Shown here piece after piece: positions 7,725 to 15,124 of a stretch of 64,000 nucleotides of DNA. Position numbers and translations under genes: made by a program. Under the pieces are notes generated by a model. The model did no database searches. It was not told the origin of the DNA and saw nothing but the letters and a program-made list of their open reading frames with translations. Every line of letters starts with the position of its first letter. Positions within the stretch are counted from its first letter, which is position 1. Source of the DNA: Kutzneria sp. CA-103260 (GTDB lineage: Bacteria; Actinomycetota; Actinomycetes; Mycobacteriales; Pseudonocardiaceae); contig NZ_CP073318.1 in NCBI RefSeq assembly GCF_018263855.1, positions 4,278,001 to 4,342,000 of the forward strand, in the 5' to 3' direction.

Positions 7725-8444
7725 ATGTTCACAATCACGCCGTTAGCCGGTTCCCGCGCCGACAACCACGACCACGTGCTGGTCGGGTTGAGCCCGCAGA
7801 ACGGGCGGTACAAGCCGGAATACATCCGAAACCTGATTTCCTGGCTGCATCCCCGATTCAGATCGATTGACGTGGTCATTCCGGGGTTCGAGGCGGCATA
7901 CACGCTGGTCGCGGCCGGCCACCCGCCCGCCCAGGCGGTGCACCGGGCCCGCAGGGCCTATCGCCAGCTGCGCAACCCGGCCGTGCAAGCCCTCGCCGAC
8001 CTGGGGGTTCCCGACGCGGCCAGGCATGTGATGAGCTGGACCCGGCTGCACGCCGACCACGCTTACCGAGCCGCGCTGAACCGATCCCGAATCGCCTATA
8101 TGACCGACCCAGGCATTCGCCGGGCCTGCCGTGAGATGACGGCCGAGGTGGTGGCCAACTCGGCCGCGGGGCACCTGGTCACGGACCGGGATATCGACAT
8201 CGCGGTCCGTTACGTGATTGCCGAAATACCGCTGCTCACGGACGGTCCGAGCCTCTTCGGGACGAACGGCAGCGTATTCGTGTACCACCGTGCCACCCCA
8301 CTGGTGGCGGAGATCGCCCGTAGCGACTCCATTCTCAGCGCACAGCCCGGACAGGCGTGGGCGGTCGTCGAGCAAAAGGAGCAAAATCATGACGAGCACG
8401 GCCGAACCAGATCTTCCGCTGCACTACCCGTTCCCGCTCGGTGA
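7725..8444 (+). CDS. Cyclodipeptide synthase (NYH-type)
   Basis: This 239-residue enzyme is expected to join two amino acids from aminoacyl-tRNAs into a cyclic dipeptide. The ATG at 7725 has GGAAGGGG upstream and gives the same length as AlbC. The family residues are all visible. GLSPQN holds the covalent-acceptor Ser23 and Asn26. RYVIAEIPLL holds Tyr163 and Glu167, which correspond to AlbC Tyr178/Glu182. SVFVYHR holds Tyr187-His188. The Asn26/Tyr187/His188 set marks the NYH subfamily. A basic helix (ARRAYRQLRN) suits tRNA binding. It overlaps the P450 gene by 56 nt and heads a P450-methyltransferase operon, so a modified diketopiperazine is the likely product. The amino acids used cannot be read from the sequence. 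Confidence 0.93.
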   Translation: MFTITPLAGSRADNHDHVLVGLSPQNGRYKPEYIRNLISWLHPRFRSIDVVIPGFEAAYTLVAAGHPPAQAVHRARRAYRQLRNPAVQALADLGVPDAARHVMSWTRLHADHAYRAALNRSRIAYMTDPGIRRACREMTAEVVANSAAGHLVTDRDIDIAVRYVIAEIPLLTDGPSLFGTNGSVFVYHRATPLVAEIARSDSILSAQPGQAWAVVEQKEQNHDEHGRTRSSAALPVPAR

Positions 8445-9594
8445 CACCGGCGCGCTGCCGCCGCTGACCGCCTGGGCCCAGCAGGCCAAGCCGGTCTGCC
8501 CGGTGCGGCTGCCCAGCGGCGTCACGGCCTGGATGCTGACCCGCAAGGACGACGTGGCCCAGGCGCTGGCCGACAACCGGTTCAGCCGCAACCTGGCCGA
8601 GCCGGGCTCACCCCGCATGGTCGGCGAGGACCTGACCTCGGTGGACCACGCGATCTTCAACCTGGACCCGCCGGAGCACGGCCGGGTCCGCCAGGTGCTC
8701 AGCAGCTGGTTCACCCGCCGCGCCGTGCAGCGGCACCGCCCGCTGGTGGCCCGGCACGCGCAACGGCTGCTGGCCGCGATGGCCGACGGCCCGAACCCGG
8801 TGGACCTGGTCGAGGCCTACACGGCGACGCTGCCGCTGGACGCGATGGGCGAGGTGATGGGCGTGCCGCCGGACCTGGCGCAGGAGTGCCGCCGCGTCTA
8901 CCCGATGAGCCTGGACCTGTCCTCCACGCCGGACGCGGTGGAGAAGGAGACCGACGCGGCCAAGCAGTTCATCGCCAAGCTGATCAAGGTACGCCGGGCG
9001 GAGCCGATGCCGGACTCCCCCGTGCACGCGCTCATCGAGGCCCGCGAGCAGGGCCTGATCACCGAGGCCGAGATGTTCGGCACGGTGTTCCTGATCTTCG
9101 TCACGTCGTTCGACCCGCTGGTGGCCCCGCTGACCACCGGGCCGATGATGCTCATGCTGCACCGCGCGCAACTCGCCGAGTGCCAGGCCGATCCGGCCCT
9201 GTGGCCCAAGGCGGTCGAGGAGATCCTGCGCTACTTCCACAACGGCGGCCTGGGTTTCCCGCGCGTCGCCCGCGAGGACGTGGAGCTGCGCGGCACGCTG
9301 ATCAGGGCCGGCGACGCGCTGGTGGTGCCGATGCAGGCGGTCACCTGGGACCCCCGGCACTACCGCAACCCGGAGCGGTTCAACATCCACCGGGCCACCG
9401 ACGGGTCGGCCACCTTCGGCGCCGGGCCGCACTACTGCCTCGGCTCCCAGCTGGCCCGGGTTGTCTTGCAGGAGGCCATCTCCGCGCTGTTCACCCGGTT
9501 CCCGACGCTCGACCTGGCGGTCAGCGAGCGGGAGCTGCCGTGGGACCCGAACCGCATGTTCACCCGCCCGATGCAGCTGCCCGTGACCTGGTGA
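8389..9594 (+). CDS. Cytochrome P450 of the diketopiperazine cluster
   Basis: This 401-residue soluble bacterial P450 starts at ATG 8389 behind AAGGAG, inside the end of the cyclodipeptide synthase gene. The heme-ligand motif FGAGPHYCLG is at 343-352 (Cys350), and the K-helix ExxR is in EEILR. The I-helix reads FVTSFDPLVAP, with Asp242-Pro243 where most P450s have an acid-threonine pair. That loss is common in P450s that do radical coupling or other atypical chemistry. In comparable clusters P450s cross-link, dimerise or hydroxylate the cyclodipeptide. A partner ferredoxin is not encoded nearby. The family is certain; the reaction is inferred from context. Confidence 0.92.
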   Translation: MTSTAEPDLPLHYPFPLGDTGALPPLTAWAQQAKPVCPVRLPSGVTAWMLTRKDDVAQALADNRFSRNLAEPGSPRMVGEDLTSVDHAIFNLDPPEHGRVRQVLSSWFTRRAVQRHRPLVARHAQRLLAAMADGPNPVDLVEAYTATLPLDAMGEVMGVPPDLAQECRRVYPMSLDLSSTPDAVEKETDAAKQFIAKLIKVRRAEPMPDSPVHALIEAREQGLITEAEMFGTVFLIFVTSFDPLVAPLTTGPMMLMLHRAQLAECQADPALWPKAVEEILRYFHNGGLGFPRVAREDVELRGTLIRAGDALVVPMQAVTWDPRHYRNPERFNIHRATDGSATFGAGPHYCLGSQLARVVLQEAISALFTRFPTLDLAVSERELPWDPNRMFTRPMQLPVTW

Positions 9595-9602
9595 GGAGTG
9601 AC

Positions 9603-10334
9603 ATGACGGCGAGCCAGTTCGAGGAGTTGGCCTACCTGTACGAGCACAGCTTCGAGGTGTGGCCGTACCGGCGGGACGTGGAGCAGCACTCGGTGCTGGC
9701 GGCGCTGGGCGAGGTGGCCGGGCTGGCCGCGCTGGACCTGGGCTGCGGCGCCGGCTCGTACACCCGACTGCTGGCCGAGCACGGGGCGCGGCCGGTGGTC
9801 GGGGTGGACAGCGCGGCCGGCATGGTCGACTACGCCCGGCGGCGCGAGGCCGAGGACCCGTCCGGGGCGACCTTCGCCCGGCGGGACGCCTCGGAGCCGA
9901 TCTCCGGCCGTTTCGACGTGGTGTTGGCGGTGCACCTGCTGCCGTACGCGGAAACGGTCGAGACACTCACCGCCATGTGTGCGACGGCGCGGTCCGCCCT
10001 GTCCGGACCAGGGAAAATGTTCGTGACCGTCACCATCAATCCTGGTTTCGCCACCGAACCCGGTTACTACACACGCTACGGATTCGACTTGATAGCCCCT
10101 TCGGCTGAACTTCGTGACGGCGATCCGGTTCGGCTGCGCAGTGAGTTCCTCGGCGGCAGCATCGACGTCACGCCACACTTCTGGTCCCGCGCCACTCAGG
10201 AGAAAGCCCTGCTCAACGCGGGTTTCCGGGAGGTGACGTGGTGGGCTCCGCAGTGCTCGCCGACGGCCGACGTCGATCACTTCGGCGATTATCTCCGCAA
10301 ACCTCCCACCCTTGTTGTCACCGCGACGGCGTGA
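9603..10334 (+). CDS. SAM-dependent methyltransferase of the diketopiperazine cluster
   Basis: This 243-residue class I methyltransferase starts at ATG 9603, 8 bp after the P450 stop, with GAGGAG overlapping that stop. Motif I DLGCGAG is at 45-51, followed by an acidic residue at the end of strand 2 (VGVDSA) and RFDVVLAVHLLPYA as motif II. The fold and length match methyltransferases that act on small molecules. Translational spacing ties it to the synthase and P450, so N-, O- or C-methylation of the diketopiperazine is likely (inference). Confidence 0.88.
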   Translation: MTASQFEELAYLYEHSFEVWPYRRDVEQHSVLAALGEVAGLAALDLGCGAGSYTRLLAEHGARPVVGVDSAAGMVDYARRREAEDPSGATFARRDASEPISGRFDVVLAVHLLPYAETVETLTAMCATARSALSGPGKMFVTVTINPGFATEPGYYTRYGFDLIAPSAELRDGDPVRLRSEFLGGSIDVTPHFWSRATQEKALLNAGFREVTWWAPQCSPTADVDHFGDYLRKPPTLVVTATA

Positions 10335-10387
10335 GGCTGTACTAGGATTTCCGCGGCGAATATGAAGTTTTCCGGGAGGTCGGGCTC

Positions 10388-11200
10388 GTGCACGAATCGG
10401 CGTGGATGCCAACGGGACTGGATCCGGATGTGCCCAGTGCCGCCCGGGTGTACGACTATTTCCTCGGCGGCTACCACAACCTGGCCGTCGACCGGGAGTT
10501 CGCCCACCGCGCCGAGCAGACGATGCCGGACCTGCCGCTGATCCTGCGCACTTCACGCCGGTTCCTGCGGCGGGCCGTGCACTACCTGCTGGAGCAGGGC
10601 ATCACCCAGTTCCTGGACCTGGGATCGGGCATTCCGACCGCCGGCAACGTGCACGAGATCGCGCACGCGGCCGCCCCGCGCTCCCGGGTGGTCTACGTGG
10701 ACCGGGACTCCGTGGCCATGGCGCACGCCGCCCTGATGCTGGAGGGCAACGACAACGCCGCCGCGCTGCGGGCCGACCTGAGAGACCCGCGGGAGGTGTT
10801 GCGCCACAACGTGGTCACCAACCTGCTGGACCTGTCCCAGCCGGTGGCGGTGCTGATGTCGGCGGTGCTGCACTTCGTCGAGTCCGATGTCGAGGCGCAG
10901 TCCATTGTGGCCGGTTACCGCACCGCCATCGCGCCGGGCAGCTACATCGCGATCTCCCAGGGCACCCAGGAGGCCGCGGGCGAGCGGGGCGAGCAGGTGA
11001 TCCGCCTGTACGACCAGACCGACAGCCCGTTCACGGCCCGCGACCGCGGGCGGTTCACCCGGCTGTTCCGGGGTCTGGACCTGGTCGAGCCGGGCGTGGT
11101 CTACGTGCCGCAGTGGCGGCCGGAGTCGCCCGAGGACGTTGACGAGCACCCCGAGCTGAGCTGCGCCTACGGGGCGATCGGCCAGAAGCCGCTGTACTGA
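10388..11200 (+). CDS. PF04672 (DUF574) SAM-methyltransferase-like protein
   Basis: This 270-residue member of an actinomycete-specific methyltransferase-like family starts at GTG 10388 behind GGGAGG. Family blocks are visible: SAARVYDYFLGGYHN near the N-terminus, the SAM-site variant DLGSGIPTAGNVHEI, and VYVDRDSVAMAHA. Most actinomycete genomes carry many paralogues and no general function is settled. It follows the diketopiperazine methyltransferase by 53 bp in the same direction and ends before a strong hairpin, so it may be part of the same transcript, possibly as a second tailoring enzyme. That link is weak. Confidence 0.82.
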   Translation: MHESAWMPTGLDPDVPSAARVYDYFLGGYHNLAVDREFAHRAEQTMPDLPLILRTSRRFLRRAVHYLLEQGITQFLDLGSGIPTAGNVHEIAHAAAPRSRVVYVDRDSVAMAHAALMLEGNDNAAALRADLRDPREVLRHNVVTNLLDLSQPVAVLMSAVLHFVESDVEAQSIVAGYRTAIAPGSYIAISQGTQEAAGERGEQVIRLYDQTDSPFTARDRGRFTRLFRGLDLVEPGVVYVPQWRPESPEDVDEHPELSCAYGAIGQKPLY

Positions 11201-11204
11201 CGCC

Positions 11205-11230
11205 GGGTTCTGGCCGATCGGCCAGAACCC
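11205..11230. terminator. Palindromic terminator after the cyclodipeptide cluster
   Basis: A perfect 26-bp palindrome (arm GGGTTCTGGCCGA) begins 4 bp after the PF04672 gene stop. It lacks a T-run, as is usual for high-GC actinobacteria. Confidence 0.7.
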
Positions 11231-11241
11231 GATTCCACAAG

Positions 11242-11293
11242 TTGACAATCATTGTCGCCGCGCTCACGATAACTGACTGATGAGCCAGTTATC
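11242..11293 (+). promoter_or_regulatory. Promoter and TetR operator of the acyl-CoA operon
   Basis: TTGACA at 11242-11247 is a good -35, and ACGATA near 11266-11271 is a possible -10. A near-perfect dyad (GATAACTG ... CAGTTATC, 11268-11293) overlaps the -10. The half TGAGCCAGTTATC recurs at 14483-14495 ahead of the TetR gene at 14531. GACAATCATTGTC (11244-11256) is another palindrome over the -35. Confidence 0.65.
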
Positions 11294-11305
11294 TACGGAG
11301 CGGTG

Positions 11306-13327
11306 ATGCACGGACTGGGCGTGTTCCGCGACCCCGCCTCGGTCGCGGTGGTCGGCGCGTCGGAGGACCGGTCCAAATGGGGCCACTGGCTGGCGGCCGG
11401 AGCGCTGACCGGAGCCGGTCGACGGCGCGTGCACCTGGTCAGCCGGCGCGGCGGCACCGTGTGCGGGCAGCCCTGCGCGACGAACCTGCGGAGCCTGGAC
11501 GAGGTGCCGGAGCTGGTGGTGCTCTGCGTGCCGGCGACCCACGTGCCGGAGGTCGTGACCGAGGGGCTTTCCCTGGGGGTCAAGGGATTCCTCGGCATCA
11601 CCGCCGGCGTCTCGGACGAACTGGAGCTGGCGCGACGGATCCGGTCCGGCGGGGCCCGGCTGGTCGGCGCGAACAGCCTGGGCATCGTGGACACGGCCAC
11701 CGAGTTGTGCCTGGCCTGGGGCAGTTTCACCGCCGGACCGCTGGCCATCGTGTCGCAGAGCGGGCAGGTCGGCTCGGAGCTGGCGCTGCTGGGCGAGCGG
11801 CACGGGCTGGGCATCTCCCGGTTCGTCTCGCTGGGTAACGCCGCTGACGTTACGGCGACCGAGCTGCTGGCCGACCTCGCCGACCACTCCGCGACCGAGG
11901 TGGTGGCCGTCTACCTGGAGAACTTCACGGACGGATCGCTGCTGCTGCGGGCATTGCGGGGGCTGCGGGAGGTGGGCAAGCCGACGCTGCTGCTGACCGT
12001 CGGCGGCAGCGCGGCCAGCACCCGGCTGGCCCGCTCGCACACCGGTTCCCTGACCTCGCCGCTGGACGTCGTGGACGCCGCGTGCCGGGCGGCCGGGGTC
12101 GCGCGGGTGAGCACGCCGTCGGAGCTGATCGACGTGGCCCGGGCCCTGCTGGCGGCCCGGCCGCCGCACGGCGACCGGGTGGCGATCATCGGCGACAGCG
12201 GCGGGCAGTGCGGGATCGCCGCCGACGTGGCCCACACGAATCGGCTCACGGTGCCGGCGTTCTCGCACGACATCGGCGTCGCGCTGCCGGCCGGGTCGGC
12301 CGCGCACAACCCCGTCGACCTGGCCGGGGCCGGCGAGCAGGACATCGCCAACTACGCCCGGATCACCGAGGCGGTGCTGCGTCGCGACGACGTGGACGCC
12401 GCCGTGCTGACCGGCTACTTCGGCCGGTACGGACTGGACATTCCGGCCATCGGCGGCCGGGAAGTCGCGGTGGCGCAACGGATCGGCGCGGCCGTGGCCG
12501 ACGCCGGCAAGCCGGTGGTGGTGCACTCGATGGGCCCGGACAGCGCCACCGCCCACGCCCTGTGGGCGGTCGGCGTCCCGACGTACGACCGCATCGAGGC
12601 AGCCCTGTCGGCGCTGCGCGGTCTGGTCGCGTTTGGGCGGCCGCCTGAGCTGCCGCTGCCCTACCAAGCCCGGCCCCTCGACGCCCTGCCCGAGGGCTAC
12701 TGGGAGACTCGCCAGGTGCTCGTCGACGTCGCCTTCCCCCGGGGCCTCGTCGTCCGCGCCCGGGCGGAGCTGGCCCGGGCGGCCCGGCTCACCGCCCCCT
12801 ACGTGCTGAAAGCCGCCTGGCTGGAGCACAAGAGCGAGGCCGGCGGCGTCCGGATCGGACTCGCCACCGTCGACCAGCTGACCGCGGCGTACGACGAGAT
12901 GTCGGCCCGCCTGGGCCCCGGTGACTACGTCGTCGAGGAGCAGGACATCCGCCCGGACACCGTGGAGATCCTCATCGGCGCCCGCCGCGACCCCGACTTC
13001 GGGCCGTTGGTCGTGGTCGGCGCCGGCGGCACGGAGACCGAGCTGCGCCAGGACATCGCCACCGAGCTGGCTCCCGTCTCCCCCGCCACCGCCCGGGACA
13101 TGCTCGGCCGGCTGCACTGTGCCCCGCTGCTGCGCGGCTGGCGCGGCCGCCCGGCCGTCGACATCGGGGGGCTGGCCGATCTGGTGCACCGGATGTCGTT
13201 GCTGGTGGCGGCTTCGCCGCTGGTCGGCGAGCTGGAGCTGAACCCGGTCCGGGTCGGGCCGGACGGGCCGCTGGCCGTCGACGCCCTGATCTTCCCTGTA
13301 GCCCGTCAGGAGGCACGCCACGCATGA
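11306..13327 (+). CDS. ADP-forming acyl-CoA synthetase-like protein (CoA-binding/ATP-grasp fusion)
   Basis: This 673-residue single-chain protein is built as in acetyl-CoA synthetase (ADP-forming) alpha-beta fusions. A CoA-binding Rossmann domain comes first (FRDPASVAVVGAS). A succinyl-CoA-ligase-like domain follows with SQSGQVGSE and the phospho-histidine region RSHTGSL. A C-terminal ATP-grasp part begins about residue 475 (YVLKAAWLEHKSEAGGVRIGL). ATG 11306 is preferred to GTG 11303 because GGAG at 11297-11300 is better spaced. It overlaps the acyl-CoA dehydrogenase by 4 nt. Together they probably activate and dehydrogenate a carboxylic acid under TetR control; the substrate is unknown. No acetyltransferase domain is present. 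Confidence 0.88.
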   Translation: MHGLGVFRDPASVAVVGASEDRSKWGHWLAAGALTGAGRRRVHLVSRRGGTVCGQPCATNLRSLDEVPELVVLCVPATHVPEVVTEGLSLGVKGFLGITAGVSDELELARRIRSGGARLVGANSLGIVDTATELCLAWGSFTAGPLAIVSQSGQVGSELALLGERHGLGISRFVSLGNAADVTATELLADLADHSATEVVAVYLENFTDGSLLLRALRGLREVGKPTLLLTVGGSAASTRLARSHTGSLTSPLDVVDAACRAAGVARVSTPSELIDVARALLAARPPHGDRVAIIGDSGGQCGIAADVAHTNRLTVPAFSHDIGVALPAGSAAHNPVDLAGAGEQDIANYARITEAVLRRDDVDAAVLTGYFGRYGLDIPAIGGREVAVAQRIGAAVADAGKPVVVHSMGPDSATAHALWAVGVPTYDRIEAALSALRGLVAFGRPPELPLPYQARPLDALPEGYWETRQVLVDVAFPRGLVVRARAELARAARLTAPYVLKAAWLEHKSEAGGVRIGLATVDQLTAAYDEMSARLGPGDYVVEEQDIRPDTVEILIGARRDPDFGPLVVVGAGGTETELRQDIATELAPVSPATARDMLGRLHCAPLLRGWRGRPAVDIGGLADLVHRMSLLVAASPLVGELELNPVRVGPDGPLAVDALIFPVARQEARHA

Positions 13328-14478
13328 CCACCCACTTCCCGGCCTGGCCGCTCAGCGCCGAACAACGCCAGATCGTCAACCTGTGCAGGGACTTCGCCGA
13401 GCGGGAGATCCGGCCACGGGCGCGGGAGGTGGACGAGGCCGACGTGGTGACGCCGGTGGACCTGTTCGCCAGGGCCGGCGAGGTCGGGATCACGAACTTC
13501 ATGCTCCCGGAGGAGTACGGCGGCGGCGGTTTCACCGACGTGTTCACCCAGTGCCTGGTGCAGGAGGAGCTGTGCTGGGGCGACCCGGGCATCGGCAATC
13601 TGCTGTGCTCCAACGGTTTCTACGCCGACCCGATCCTGGAGCTGGGCACCGGGGAACAGAAGAAGCAGTGGCTGACCCCGCTGGCCGGCCCGGACGCGCC
13701 GATGACCGCGCTGGCCACCACCGAGCCCAACGCCGGCTCGGACGCGGCCTCGATGATCACCACGGCCCGCCGGGTCGAGGGCGGCTACGAGCTCACCGGC
13801 CAGAAGACGTGGATCTCCAACGCCGGCACGGCCAAGTACTACGTGGTGTTCGCCAAGACCGACCGCAGCAAGCGTTCCGCCGGCGTCACCGCGTTCCTGC
13901 TCGAACGGGACGCGCCGGGGCTGCGGTTCGGCGAGCCGATGCGCAAGATGGGCCAGCGGGCCATCGTCTGCCGGGAAGTCTTCTTCGACAACGTGTTCGT
14001 GCCGGCGAGCGACCGGCTCGGCGACGAGGGCCGCGGTTTCCACGGCCTGATGGGCACGTTCGACATCTCCCGGGTGGTGCTCGGCGCGGCGGCGGTCGGC
14101 GCGGCCCGGGCCGCCTACGAGTTCGCGCTGGACTACGCCCGCGAGCGCAAGCAGTTCGGCGTGCCGATCATCGAGCACCAGGCGGTGGCGTTCCGGCTGG
14201 CCGACATGGCCACCCGCATCGAGTCGGCCCGGCTGCTGGTGCACCACGCCGCCCGGCAGATCGACGCCGGCCAGCGGGTCACCGGGCTGGCCGCGATGGC
14301 CAAGCTGACCGCGTCCGAGACGGCCATGTTCGTCACCTGGGCGGCCGTGCAGACGCTGGGCGGCTGGGGCTACTCCCGGGAGTTCCCGGTGGAGCAGTGG
14401 ATGCGGGACGTGAAGCTGGAGGAGATCGAGGAGGGCACCTCGGACATCATGCGCCTGGTGATCTCCCGTCATCTCTGA
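13324..14478 (+). CDS. Acyl-CoA dehydrogenase
   Basis: This 384-residue FAD flavoprotein catalyses alpha,beta-dehydrogenation of acyl-CoA, and its ATG overlaps the upstream stop (ATGA). The three family domains are clear. The N-terminal helices come first, then the middle beta-domain with ALATTEPNAGSDAASM and GQKTWISNAGTA. The C-terminal helical domain has QFGVPIIEHQAVAFRLADMA and LGGWGYSREFPVEQWMRD. EEGTSDIM carries the predicted catalytic Glu370. Coupling to the acyl-CoA synthetase-like gene and the matching operators at 11268 and 14476 define a small fatty- or branched-acid catabolic unit. Which acid is unknown. Confidence 0.95.
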   Translation: MTTHFPAWPLSAEQRQIVNLCRDFAEREIRPRAREVDEADVVTPVDLFARAGEVGITNFMLPEEYGGGGFTDVFTQCLVQEELCWGDPGIGNLLCSNGFYADPILELGTGEQKKQWLTPLAGPDAPMTALATTEPNAGSDAASMITTARRVEGGYELTGQKTWISNAGTAKYYVVFAKTDRSKRSAGVTAFLLERDAPGLRFGEPMRKMGQRAIVCREVFFDNVFVPASDRLGDEGRGFHGLMGTFDISRVVLGAAAVGAARAAYEFALDYARERKQFGVPIIEHQAVAFRLADMATRIESARLLVHHAARQIDAGQRVTGLAAMAKLTASETAMFVTWAAVQTLGGWGYSREFPVEQWMRDVKLEEIEEGTSDIMRLVISRHL

Positions 14479-14495
14479 CTGGTGAGCCAGTTATC
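14476..14495. promoter_or_regulatory. TetR operator copy upstream of tetR-type gene
   Basis: TGACTGGTGAGCCAGTTATC overlaps the acyl-CoA dehydrogenase stop codon and differs at one position from the 11274-11293 half of the operator before the acyl-CoA synthetase. It contains CTGG...CCAG symmetry. The site is 35 bp upstream of the TetR gene. Confidence 0.65.
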
Positions 14496-14530
14496 TATAC
14501 TCGCGGTCGCACCCATCGGGAGGAGTGACC

Positions 14531-15124
14531 GTGCCGCGTCCCAGCGTCGAGGCCGAGCGCAAGGCGCAGATCCTGCGCGCCACGTGCGCGGTGATCGCCG
14601 ACGCCGGCATCCACGACCTGCGGCTGACCGACGTCGCCCGGCGGGCCGGCGTCAGCTCCGGCACCATCCACTACTACTTCGACAGCAAGCAGGCCCTGCT
14701 GCACGCGGCCTTCGAGCACAACTTCCGGCACTCCCTGGAACGCCGGGCCGCCGTGCTGGCGTGCGGCGGCAGTCCGCTGGACCTGTTGGCCCGCCTGGTC
14801 GAGTCGTACGCGCCGCTGGACGCCGAGAGCGTCGCCGCCTGGCGGGTGTGGGCCGAGCTGTGGGTGCACGGCCTGCGGCAGCCGGAACTCCAGGAGCTCA
14901 ACGAGAGCATCTACGGCGAGTGGCGGCGGACCGTGGTCGGCCTGGTCCGGGACGCGCAGGACCAGGGCCTGCTCAAGGGCGGCGATCCGGTGCTGGTGGC
15001 CAACACCGTGGTCGCGATGATCGACGGGCTGGCCATCCAGGTGCTGCTGGGCTCGCGGAACATGACCGTGGACCGGATGCGCGCCACCTGCCGGGCCTAC
15101 CTGGACTCACTGGCCGACGGTTAG
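14531..15124 (+). CDS. TetR-family regulator of the acyl-CoA operon
   Basis: This 197-residue regulator starts at GTG 14531, 5 nt after AGGAG. GTG 14525 overlaps the ribosome site and is rejected. The HTH lies at about 10-55 (LTDVARRAGVSSGTIHYYF). The C-terminal ligand domain resembles BetI-like TetR proteins. It follows the acyl-CoA dehydrogenase by 52 bp, and an operator copy lies in front of both the operon and this gene. Acyl-CoA thioesters are typical ligands for such neighbours, so CoA-ester sensing is plausible (inference). Confidence 0.9.
   Translation: MPRPSVEAERKAQILRATCAVIADAGIHDLRLTDVARRAGVSSGTIHYYFDSKQALLHAAFEHNFRHSLERRAAVLACGGSPLDLLARLVESYAPLDAESVAAWRVWAELWVHGLRQPELQELNESIYGEWRRTVVGLVRDAQDQGLLKGGDPVLVANTVVAMIDGLAIQVLLGSRNMTVDRMRATCRAYLDSLADG

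Noticed and set aside
11264..13321. 685-residue minus-strand frame
   Set aside because: It is the antisense shadow of the acyl-CoA synthetase-like gene.
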